From assembly GCA_031394045.1 (NCBI GenBank), contig JANMWN010000301.1:1-5928 (forward strand): DNA of 5,928 nt, in the 5' to 3' direction. A model generated the notes under the pieces. The model was not told the origin of the DNA, made no database searches, and worked only from the letters and a program-made list of their open reading frames with translations. Positions 1 through 5,444 of the stretch are shown here, piece after piece (within the stretch, counting starts at the first letter, position 1; every line of letters begins with the position of its first letter). The DNA comes from JANYIP01 sp031394045. GTDB taxonomy: Bacteria > Actinomycetota > Actinomycetes > Prado026. The position numbers and the translations under genes are program-made.

Positions 1-60
1 CGCTCCGGCCTCAAGACGATGTGCGTGGGGGGCGGCCAGCCAAACCCCACCATCATCTAG
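1..60 (+). CDS. Thiolase (acetyl-CoA acyltransferase family), C-terminal end only
   Basis: Frame 1 reads 19 residues and ends at TAG (58-60); the 5' part lies outside the window. The peptide contains GLKTMCVGGGQ, which matches the C-terminal signature of thiolases, where the Cys of the CxGGG motif is the acid/base cysteine that works with the N-terminal nucleophilic cysteine. Thiolases either cleave 3-ketoacyl-CoA in beta-oxidation or condense two acetyl-CoA; the fragment cannot separate these roles. In most thiolases only about 10-15 residues follow this motif, so the short tail after it (QPNPTII) fits a natural C-terminus. The gene is convergent with the membrane-protein gene and is followed at once by a hairpin terminator. 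The family call rests on one short but distinctive motif. Confidence 0.72.
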   Translation, partial: RSGLKTMCVGGGQPNPTII

Positions 61-72
61 CTCATCTACACC

Positions 73-109
73 CCTGTGGCGACCGCCCCCCCACGGCGGC
101 CGCCACAGG
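73..109. terminator. Bidirectional hairpin terminator between convergent genes
   Basis: The arm CCTGTGGCG (73-81) is perfectly complementary to CGCCACAGG (101-109). Inside it, CCGCC (83-87) pairs with GGCGG (95-99) across one A/C mismatch, leaving a C-rich loop of about 7 bases. That gives roughly 14 base pairs of very G+C-rich stem. There is no T-run on either side, as is common for actinobacterial hairpin terminators. It sits between the stop codons of the thiolase (60, + strand) and the membrane protein (130, - strand), so it can serve both transcripts. Confidence 0.75.
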
Positions 110-129
110 TGCTGGGTCGGGCCCGTCGA

Positions 130-708
130 TCAGACCGAGACGGGCTCCTGCTTGGTGGGGGTCAGAATCTCTTCCTCGGGAGTGACCCGACGGGCGTGCA
201 TCAGGCCGAAGATGGACAGGATCAGCAGGATGGCGGCGCCGGCGAAGGAGACCACCGCGGCGACGAGTGCGAGCTGACCCATGGTGCCGAAGGCGTACGC
301 GTTGAGCAGCAGACCGCGCAGTGCGTTGCCCTTGAACAGGGTGTTGGCCTGGCCCTGGAGCGTCGTGTTGGTCGGGTCGGCCTGCGCGAGCGCACTCACC
401 TCTGCGTACGTCTTGCCGTCCGCAACCTCGGTGATGTGTATCGCGATGAAGTCGTCGGAGTAGACCTTGGCCTGCGCACCGGTGGTGAGCTGCTGGCCAC
501 CGTACGCCCGCATGTCGGCGAACTGGTCGCCCTGGACGGCCTTGCTGTCGGCCGGCGGGAAGAAGATCTTCTGGGCCGCGAGCTGGTCGTGGACCTGGCC
601 CTCGATGAAGGAGTGACCCCAGACGAGGAGACCACCGGCGGCGAGCAGCACCACAGCGATCAGCAGCCCAGCGCCGGACACCAGCGTGTCGAACGTCTTT
701 CGGCGCAT
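130..708 (-). CDS. Conserved actinobacterial membrane protein with two TM helices
   Basis: This is a 192-residue protein starting at ATG 706-708. An AAAGGGGG Shine-Dalgarno (plus-strand 715-722) lies 6 bases upstream and decides the start; the frame stays open much further upstream, but that stretch is antisense to the kinase gene. Residues 9-30 form a hydrophobic helix after a basic MRRK N-terminus, residues 32-140 are hydrophilic and probably extracytoplasmic, and residues 144-170 form a second helix followed by a 20-residue acidic cytoplasmic tail. The loop has the segment GKTYAEVSALA, which I recall from a family of small actinobacterial membrane proteins often mislabelled 'aromatic ring-opening dioxygenase LigA'. 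No catalytic motif is visible and no enzymatic role should be assumed. It is divergent from the DevS-like kinase gene, and the DosR-type box at 822-835 lies 114 bases from its start, so co-regulation is possible but unproven. Existence is confident; function is unknown. Confidence 0.85.
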   Translation of the reverse strand: MRRKTFDTLVSGAGLLIAVVLLAAGGLLVWGHSFIEGQVHDQLAAQKIFFPPADSKAVQGDQFADMRAYGGQQLTTGAQAKVYSDDFIAIHITEVADGKTYAEVSALAQADPTNTTLQGQANTLFKGNALRGLLLNAYAFGTMGQLALVAAVVSFAGAAILLILSIFGLMHARRVTPEEEILTPTKQEPVSV

Positions 709-807
709 CGTGCGCCCCCTTTCGGTATGACCGCGCCGAGGTTCGGTTGGCGGCGTCTCGTACCCCTGAAGGTTCTCGGGCCGGGTAGCCTGCCGACCAG
801 TACTCCA

Positions 808-813
808 GGTCCC
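808..813. promoter_or_regulatory. Possible second DosR half-site (GGTCCC)
   Basis: GGTCCC (808-813) is the inverted complement of the GGGACC that opens the neighbouring box (822-827). If it is the right half of a second degenerate site (800-813), the two sites are centred 22 bases apart, about two helical turns. Paired boxes, one strong and one weak, are known at mycobacterial DosR promoters. The left half is not recognisable here, so this is only a candidate. A similar GTCCC half-site sits upstream of the regulator box on the other strand. Confidence 0.35.
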
Positions 814-821
814 GTCCGCTC

Positions 822-835
822 GGGACCTTCGTCCC
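822..835 (+). promoter_or_regulatory. DosR/DevR-type box upstream of the sensor kinase gene
   Basis: The palindromic 14-mer GGGACCTTCGTCCC differs by one base from the mycobacterial DosR-box core as I recall it (GGGACTTTNGNCCC). It starts inside the 11-mer CTCGGGACCTT (819-829), which recurs before the flavin-protein and regulator genes. The box ends 50 bases before the kinase GTG. If it sits at -36 to -49, as at the other two genes, the transcript would start near 871 and carry a 15-base leader that includes the Shine-Dalgarno. I see no good -10 hexamer at the matching place (859-864), so that start point is uncertain. Confidence 0.72.
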
Positions 836-875
836 CAGGAGTCCGCCCAACGAGTCGTCGCCACGAGTCGGCCCG

Positions 876-881
876 AGGAGG
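876..881 (+). promoter_or_regulatory. Shine-Dalgarno that fixes the kinase start
   Basis: AGGAGG lies 4 bases before GTG 886. It is the only strong ribosome binding site in this open frame, which would otherwise extend back to position 76 through sequence antisense to the membrane-protein gene. The resulting 570-residue product matches the size of DevS (about 578 residues), supporting GTG 886 as the start. Confidence 0.85.
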
Positions 882-885
882 AACC

Positions 886-2598
886 GTGCCTACTGGTGAG
901 CCACGCGGGCCCGGTCCGATCCCGGGTCTGCACCTGGACGACCTGCTCACCGAGCTGCAGGGGCGGCTGGCCGAGATCGTCGCCACCCGCGACCGCTCGC
1001 ACGCCCTGCTCGAGGCGATCGTCGCAGTCGGCAGCGAGCTCGACCTGCCCACAGTGCTGCATCGGATCGTCGAGACCGCGGTGGCCCTGGTCGACGCTCG
1101 CTACGGCGCACTCGGCGTCATCGGACAGCCGGGCAGGCTGTCGCAGTTCATCACCGTCGGGATAGACGACGAGGCACGGGCCCGGATCGGCCCGACACCC
1201 TCCGGTCACGGGGTGCTCGGGCTGCTGATCAAGGAGCCGCACCCCCTGCGGCTGCCCGACATCGGCCAGCACCCGGCGTCCCACGGCTTCCCACCTAACC
1301 ACCCGCCGATGACCACCTTCCTCGGCGTACCCGTACGCGTCCGCGACGAGGTCTACGGCAACCTGTACCTGACGGAAAAACGGGACCGGGCCGAGTTCGA
1401 CGAGGAGGACGAGCAGGTGCTCGTCGCCCTCGCCAGTGCCGTCGGGGTCGCGGTCGAGAACGCCAGGCTGTACGAGTCCGCCAGGCAGCGGGAGCGCTGG
1501 CTCGAGGCCTCGGCCGAGGTGTCCACGATCCTGCTGTCCGGGACCGACCCCAGCGACGCGCTGGTCGTGGTGGCCCGCAGGGCACGCGAGGTGACCGCGG
1601 CCGAGGTCTCGATCATCGCGCTGCAGAACGACGAGCAGGGCCTCGTGGTCGAGATCGCCGACGGGCGGGACGCGGACAAGCTCCGCGGCCTGGTGCTGCC
1701 GATCGGGGAGTCCTTGGTGGGTGAGGTACTGCGCCAGGCCAAGCCGGTGACGGTCCACGAGCTCAGCGCCGACGGCCCCCTCGGCGCCGCGCTGGGTCCC
1801 GGGCGGCTCGGAGCGGCGATCCTGGTACCGCTCGGCGAGGCCCCGGACGTCACCGGCGTCCTGGGGGTCGTGATGCCTGAAGGAGCACCGACGTTCGGGC
1901 CTTCGGCCATCGCCCTGCTACGGACCTTCGCGGGTCAGGCCGCGGTCGCCCTTCAGCTGGCCGAGGCCCGCCGAGACGCCGAGCGGGTGGTGCTGTACCA
2001 GGACCGCGACCGGATCGCCCGAGACCTGCACGACCTGGTGATCCAGCGGCTGTTCGCCAGCGGCATGCAGCTCGAGAGCACGATCCGGCTGATCGACAAC
2101 GCCGAGGCGGTGGGCCGGGTGCACCACGTCGTCGACGAGCTCGACGGGACGATCCGAGAGATCCGCTCGGCGATCTACGCCCTGCAGGCACCGACCCCGT
2201 CGGGGCACCCCTCGGTACGCGACCAGGTGCTCGAGGTCACCGACCAGGCCGCGCAGACGCTGGGCTTCACGCCGTCGCTGCACTTCGAGGGTCCGGTCGA
2301 CACTGCGGTCCCGGCCGCGATCTGCGAGCAGATGGTGGCCGTCCTCGTCGAGGCACTGTCCAACGTCGCACGGCACGCTGGCGCCGAGCGGGTCGCCATC
2401 TCCATCGCTGTGGGCGACGGGACAGCCACCGTCACCGTCACGGACGACGGTTCAGGGATCCCCGAGTCGGGCCGCCGCAGCGGTCTGACGAACCTGGCCG
2501 CGCGGGCCACGCTCCTGGGAGGGAGCTTCACCGCCTCCCGCGGTGGCCTGGCTCGCGGCACCGAGCTGCGGTGGAGCGTCCCGCTCCCTGCGGCCTAG
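886..2598 (+). CDS. devS: DevS/DosS-type heme-GAF sensor histidine kinase
   Basis: This 570-residue soluble kinase should sense O2, NO, CO or redox state through a heme and pass phosphate to the DevR-type regulator encoded at 3099-3755. There is no membrane segment or signal peptide, so it acts in the cytosol. The domains are GAF-A (about 53-195), GAF-B (about 205-365), a HisKA_3 dimerisation domain and a HATPase domain (about 480-568). GAF-A carries PPNHPPMTTFLGVPVRVRD: His139 matches the DevS proximal heme ligand His149, and Tyr161 in NLYLTEK lies 22 residues later, exactly the His149-Tyr171 spacing of DevS, where Tyr171 lines the distal pocket. The phospho-acceptor is His382 in RIARDLHDLVIQRLF. 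The ATP site shows the N box EALSNVARHA (Asn493), the G1 box DDGSG (520-524) and the G2 region SGLTNL (532-537). In M. tuberculosis devR and devS form one operon; here the kinase stands alone under its own box (822-835). Whether it behaves like DevS or DosT cannot be read from sequence. Confidence 0.9.
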   Translation: MPTGEPRGPGPIPGLHLDDLLTELQGRLAEIVATRDRSHALLEAIVAVGSELDLPTVLHRIVETAVALVDARYGALGVIGQPGRLSQFITVGIDDEARARIGPTPSGHGVLGLLIKEPHPLRLPDIGQHPASHGFPPNHPPMTTFLGVPVRVRDEVYGNLYLTEKRDRAEFDEEDEQVLVALASAVGVAVENARLYESARQRERWLEASAEVSTILLSGTDPSDALVVVARRAREVTAAEVSIIALQNDEQGLVVEIADGRDADKLRGLVLPIGESLVGEVLRQAKPVTVHELSADGPLGAALGPGRLGAAILVPLGEAPDVTGVLGVVMPEGAPTFGPSAIALLRTFAGQAAVALQLAEARRDAERVVLYQDRDRIARDLHDLVIQRLFASGMQLESTIRLIDNAEAVGRVHHVVDELDGTIREIRSAIYALQAPTPSGHPSVRDQVLEVTDQAAQTLGFTPSLHFEGPVDTAVPAAICEQMVAVLVEALSNVARHAGAERVAISIAVGDGTATVTVTDDGSGIPESGRRSGLTNLAARATLLGGSFTASRGGLARGTELRWSVPLPAA

Positions 2599-2639
2599 TC
2601 ACCCGCGTCACCGCCGGCGCCAGCTGCGCGACCAGACTC

Positions 2640-2653
2640 GGGACCTTGTTCCC
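2640..2653 (+). promoter_or_regulatory. DosR/DevR-type box upstream of the flavin-protein gene
   Basis: GGGACCTTGTTCCC matches the mycobacterial DosR core (GGGACTTTNGNCCC) at all but two defined positions, and its outer arms GGGA/TCCC are a perfect inverted repeat. It begins within the shared 11-mer CTCGGGACCTT (2637-2647). Relative to ATG 2689 it covers -49 to -36, identical to the box-to-start distance at the regulator gene. That is the position expected of an activator site overlapping the -35 region of a leaderless promoter. Confidence 0.7.
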
Positions 2654-2676
2654 TGTTGCGCGCGTGGGACGGGGCC

Positions 2677-2682
2677 GATGCT
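2677..2682 (+). promoter_or_regulatory. Candidate -10 element, leaderless promoter of the flavin-protein gene
   Basis: GATGCT keeps the two most important -10 bases (A at position 2, T at position 6) and ends 6 bases before ATG 2689. It lies 23 bases past the DosR-type box. No Shine-Dalgarno is visible before this ATG, which fits a transcript starting at the A of ATG. The hexamer alone is weak; the spacing shared with the regulator promoter is the main support. Confidence 0.4.
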
Positions 2683-2688
2683 CGGTCG

Positions 2689-3102
2689 ATGGAACAAGGT
2701 CGTGACGTACAGGTGTTGTCGGCGCAGGAGTGCTACGCACTGCTGGCCGAGGCCGACATCGGCCGGGTGATCCTCACCGCGCAGGCGCTGCCCACAGCCC
2801 TGCCCGTCAGCTTTGTCCTGGACCAGGGCGACGTCGTGTTCCGTACCGGTCCTGGGACCAAGCTGTCCGCGGCCGGCCAGGGGACCGTCGTGGCGTTCGA
2901 GGTGGACCAGTTCGAACCGGCCCTGCGGATGGGCTGGAGCGTGGTGGTGACCGGGTTCGCGACCGTCGTCTCCTCGCCCGCCGAGGTCCGCCGGCTGGAC
3001 GGGCTCGACATCCCGCACTGGGTCGAGTCGTCCACGCAGTACGTACGCCTGTCGGCCTCGATGGTCACCGGGCGCAGAGTGGCACCGGCGGCGACCGCCT
3101 AG
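2689..3102 (+). CDS. Pyridoxamine 5'-phosphate oxidase-like split-barrel flavin protein
   Basis: The product is a 137-residue protein of the small PNPOx-like split beta-barrel superfamily (Pyridox_ox_2 type). Members usually bind FMN or F420 as dimers, and most are not true vitamin B6 enzymes. Features seen are the N-terminal helix LSAQECYALLAEADIGRV (10-27), the strand pair ALPTALPVSFVLDQGDVVF (33-51), the cofactor-loop-like FRTGPGTKL (51-59) and the barrel strands TVVAFEVDQF and WSVVVTGFATVV. ATG 2689 is preferred: an in-frame TTG at 2656 would add 11 low-value residues and would place its start right against the DosR-type box. M. tuberculosis has PNPOx-like proteins in its DosR regulon (Rv3129, from memory), so the location between kinase and regulator, with its own box, fits a redox role in hypoxia or dormancy. 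Substrate and cofactor are not determinable here. The stop codon interlocks with that of the convergent regulator gene. Confidence 0.85.
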   Translation: MEQGRDVQVLSAQECYALLAEADIGRVILTAQALPTALPVSFVLDQGDVVFRTGPGTKLSAAGQGTVVAFEVDQFEPALRMGWSVVVTGFATVVSSPAEVRRLDGLDIPHWVESSTQYVRLSASMVTGRRVAPAATA

Positions 3103-3755
3103 TCCCGTTCGCCGTGGCGCACCTCGGCCGCGAAGACCGCAGCCTGCGTACGCCGCTGCATGCCGAGCTTGGCGAGCAGGTTGGACACGTAGTTCTTGAT
3201 CGTCTTCTCGGCCAGGAAGATCCGCTCACCGATCTGGCGGTTGGTCAGGCCCTCGCCGATGAGCACGAGGATCTCCCGCTCCCGCTCGGTCAGTGCCGCG
3301 AGCGGGTCCTTGCGGCTGGCCTGGTCGCGCAGTCGCTCCATCACCTTCGCGGTGGCCCGCGGGTCGAGGAGGGACTCACCTGCGGCCACAGCCCGCACTG
3401 CGCCGGTCAGGTCGCTGCCACGGATCTGCTTGAGGACGTAGCCGGAGGCGCCCGCGAGGATCGCGTCGAACAGTGCCTCGTCGTCGGCGAACGAGGTGAG
3501 CATCAGACAGGCCAGCGACGGCATCTGCGACCGCAGCTCGCGGCACACGGTGACGCCGTCACCGTCGGGGAGGCGTACGTCGAGCACGGCGACGTCGGGA
3601 CGAAGCGCCGGGACTCGCGCCAATGCCTCGGCAGCGGTCGACGCCTCGCCCACGACCTGGATATCAGGCTCGAGCTCGAGCAGGTCCTTGACGCCGCGAC
3701 GGACGATCTCGTGGTCGTCCAGCAGGAAGACCCGGATGACGGGAGGCACGGTCAC
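3099..3755 (-). CDS. devR: DevR/DosR-type NarL-family response regulator
   Basis: This 218-residue regulator (M. tuberculosis DevR has 217) should be phosphorylated by the kinase at 886-2598 and activate genes carrying the GGGACC-type boxes. The receiver domain (about 6-125) has acidic residues Asp13/Asp14, phospho-acceptor Asp59 (VAVLDVRLPDG), switch Thr87 and Lys109, each offset by exactly +5 from DevR Asp54, Thr82 and Lys104. The LuxR/NarL helix-turn-helix (about 152-215) contains LTEREREILVLIGEGLTNRQI and EKTIKNYVSNLLAKLG. Lys184, Lys187 and Asn188 match the DevR residues Lys179, Lys182 and Asn183 that read the DNA. Thr203 matches DevR Thr198, while the equivalent of Thr205 (reported as a PknH target) is Ala210. 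The start is GTG 3755; GTG 3749 is a possible alternative. Neither has a Shine-Dalgarno, but a -10-like TAGTTT ends 6 bases before 3755, which suggests leaderless translation. It is divergent from ligB and convergent with the flavin-protein gene. Confidence 0.92.
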   Translation of the reverse strand: MTVPPVIRVFLLDDHEIVRRGVKDLLELEPDIQVVGEASTAAEALARVPALRPDVAVLDVRLPDGDGVTVCRELRSQMPSLACLMLTSFADDEALFDAILAGASGYVLKQIRGSDLTGAVRAVAAGESLLDPRATAKVMERLRDQASRKDPLAALTEREREILVLIGEGLTNRQIGERIFLAEKTIKNYVSNLLAKLGMQRRTQAAVFAAEVRHGERD

Positions 3756-3761
3756 TGTCGA

Positions 3762-3767
3762 AAACTA
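3762..3767 (-). promoter_or_regulatory. Candidate -10 element, leaderless promoter of the regulator gene
   Basis: On the minus strand the hexamer TAGTTT fits the TAnnnT form of an actinobacterial -10 element. It is followed by 6 bases (TCGACA) and then the GTG start at 3755, so transcription would begin at or next to the start codon. No ribosome binding site is present, in agreement. The DosR-type box lies 23 bases upstream. Confidence 0.6.
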
Positions 3768-3790
3768 GCGCCTCAGGACCCGGATCGGAT

Positions 3791-3804
3791 GGGCCAAAGG
3801 TCCC
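3791..3804 (-). promoter_or_regulatory. DosR/DevR-type box in the regulator/ligB divergent gap
   Basis: Read on the minus strand this is GGGACCTTTGGCCC, one base from the mycobacterial DosR core (GGGACTTTNGNCCC). It begins inside the shared 11-mer CTCGGGACCTT (3797-3807 on this strand). It spans -36 to -49 from GTG 3755, the classic place for an activator touching the -35 region, so positive autoregulation of the regulator is the simplest reading. A further GTCCC half-site (plus-strand GGGAC, 3810-3814) lies just upstream. On the other side the box ends 59 bases before the ligB GTG, so it might also affect the ligase gene. Confidence 0.75.
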
Positions 3805-3851
3805 GAGCCGGGACGCGGAAGGCTCGCGGCCGGGATGTCGGCCCGTGAGCG

Positions 3852-3857
3852 CAGAAT
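3852..3857 (+). promoter_or_regulatory. Candidate -10 element for ligB
   Basis: CAGAAT matches TATAAT at four positions, including the key A2 and T6, and ends 6 bases before GTG 3864. No convincing Shine-Dalgarno precedes that GTG, so a leaderless ligB transcript is possible. The hexamer lies 47 bases past the DosR-type box, putting the box centre near -66 relative to this start. Confidence 0.4.
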
Positions 3858-3863
3858 GTCCGG

Positions 3864-5444
3864 GTGCTGCTCGCCCGCCTCGCCACCACCTCCGCCGCGG
3901 TCGCGGCCACCTCGGCCCGGTCGAAGAAGGTCTCGCTGCTGGCCGACTGCGTGCGCGAGGCCGGGCCGGACGACATCGCCGCCGTCGTCGCGTACCTCTC
4001 CGGTGACCTGCTGCAACGACGGACCGGCGTGGGCTGGGCCTCGTTGCGCGAGCGGCCGGCGCCCGCCGCGGAGCCAACCCTGACCGTGGCCGAGGTCGAC
4101 CACACCTTCGCGACGATCGCCGACCTGTCCGGCGCCGGTTCCCAGAACGCCCGGCGCGCGCTGCTCGGGTCGTTGCTCGCCCGCGCGACGACGGAGGAGC
4201 AGCGGTTCCTCGGCGCCCTGGTGACCGGTGAGCTCCGGCAGGGGGCGCTCGCCGCCCTGGTGACCGACGCCGTCGCGCAGGCCTTCGCGCTCGAGCCCGC
4301 CGCGGTCCGTCGCGCGGTGATGCTCCGCGGTGACATCGGGCCCGTCGCGGCGGCTGCGCTCGAGCACGGTGCCGACGGGCTGGCGGCGTTCCGGCTCGAG
4401 GTCGGCCGACCGGTCCAGCCGATGCTCGCGCAGACGGCGGAGTCGGTCCCCGCGGCGCTCGAACGCCTCGGCACCGCGGCGGTCGAGTGGAAGCTCGACG
4501 GGGTCCGCGTGCAGATCCACCGGGCCGACACGATCCCCGGCGGTGTACGCGTGTTCACCCGCACCCTGGACGACATCACCGACCGGGTGCCCGAGCTGGT
4601 CGAAGCCGTGCTCGGGCTGGACGTCCGCAGCATCGTGCTCGACGGTGAGGCCATCGCGCTGCGCGCCGGCGGACGGCCGCGTCCGTTCCAGGAGACCGGC
4701 AGCCGGGTCGGCAGACGCGTCGATGTGGAGCGGGCCAGGGCGCAGAACCCGTTGACCCTGTTCGTGTTCGACATCCTGCACGTCGACGGCGAGGACCTGC
4801 TCGACCTGCCGGCGACAGTCCGGGGCGAGGCGCTGGCCCGCGTCGTACCGGCCGAGCTGCGCGTCCCGAGACTGGTCACCGCCGACCCCGCGGAAGGCGC
4901 CGCGTTCATGTTTGACGCGCTGGCCCGCGGCCACGAGGGTGTGGTCGTCAAGGCGCTCGACATCGGCTACGCCGCCGGCCGTCGCGGCTCGGGCTGGTCC
5001 AAGGTCAAGCCGGTGCACACCCTCGACCTCGTGGTCCTGGCCGCCGAGTGGGGTCACGGCCGTCGGCACGGCTGGCTGTCCAACCTGCACCTCGGCGCCC
5101 GCGATCCCGCTGGCGGGTTCGTCATGCTGGGCAAGACCTTCAAGGGCCTCACCGACGCGATGCTGCGCGAGCAGACCGAGCAGCTGCTCGCACTCGAGGA
5201 GTCCCGCAACGAGTGGCAGGTCCTCGTCCGCCCCGAGCTGGTCGTCGAGATCGCCTTCGACGGCGTTCAGTCCTCACCCCGCTACCCGGGCGGCGTCGCG
5301 CTCCGGTTCGCCCGCGTCGTCCGCTACCGACCGGACAAGCGGGCGCAGGACGCCGACACCATCGACGACGTGCTCGCCATCGCGCCGGCTACAGAACGCG
5401 ACGGCTCCGACACGCAGAGGTCAAGAAATGTGTCATCCGTGTGA
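3864..5444 (+). CDS. ligB: ATP-dependent DNA ligase, LigB type
   Basis: This 526-residue ATP-dependent ligase should seal nicks in duplex DNA through a lysine-AMP intermediate; it is additional to the essential NAD-dependent LigA of bacteria. M. tuberculosis LigB (Rv3062) has 507 residues with a similar N-terminus, which supports GTG 3864 (MLLARLATTSAAVAATSARSKK) as the start. The N-terminal DNA-binding domain covers about 1-185 and includes the GELRQGA motif. The nucleotidyltransferase core has motif I KLDG with adenylated Lys210 and nearby Arg215, motif III LDGEA (Glu262), motif IIIa LFVFDILHVDG, motif IV EGVVVK (Glu358-Lys363) and motif V KVK (380-382). The C-terminal OB domain holds GKTFKGLTDAML and PGGVALRFARVVRYRPDK. 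All catalytic motifs are intact. The last 18 or so residues (ATERDGSDTQRSRNVSSV) look like an unstructured tail. There is no polymerase or phosphoesterase module, so this is not LigD. It is divergent from the regulator gene across a 108-base gap holding a DosR-type box. Confidence 0.95.
   Translation: MLLARLATTSAAVAATSARSKKVSLLADCVREAGPDDIAAVVAYLSGDLLQRRTGVGWASLRERPAPAAEPTLTVAEVDHTFATIADLSGAGSQNARRALLGSLLARATTEEQRFLGALVTGELRQGALAALVTDAVAQAFALEPAAVRRAVMLRGDIGPVAAAALEHGADGLAAFRLEVGRPVQPMLAQTAESVPAALERLGTAAVEWKLDGVRVQIHRADTIPGGVRVFTRTLDDITDRVPELVEAVLGLDVRSIVLDGEAIALRAGGRPRPFQETGSRVGRRVDVERARAQNPLTLFVFDILHVDGEDLLDLPATVRGEALARVVPAELRVPRLVTADPAEGAAFMFDALARGHEGVVVKALDIGYAAGRRGSGWSKVKPVHTLDLVVLAAEWGHGRRHGWLSNLHLGARDPAGGFVMLGKTFKGLTDAMLREQTEQLLALEESRNEWQVLVRPELVVEIAFDGVQSSPRYPGGVALRFARVVRYRPDKRAQDADTIDDVLAIAPATERDGSDTQRSRNVSSV

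Noticed and set aside
130..708. Calling the membrane protein a ring-opening dioxygenase (LigA)
   Set aside because: That name is a propagated database label for small two-helix membrane proteins; no dioxygenase fold or metal site is present.
76..885. Upstream in-frame extension of the sensor kinase to position 76
   Set aside because: It is antisense to the well-supported membrane-protein gene, has no family-like sequence, and AGGAGG plus GTG at 886 gives the expected DevS length.
709..1758. Minus-strand N-terminal extension of the membrane protein to 1758
   Set aside because: It lies opposite the GAF domains of the kinase and is Arg/Gly/His-rich shadow sequence; ATG 706-708 has a good ribosome binding site directly upstream.
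2730..3848. Long plus-strand frame across the flavin-protein and regulator genes
   Set aside because: It overlaps two recognisable genes in other frames, and its own product has no recognisable domain.
3765..5090. Long minus-strand open frames opposite ligB
   Set aside because: They are high-G+C shadows: no family motifs, biased Arg/Gly/Ala/Asp composition, while the plus strand has every ligase motif.
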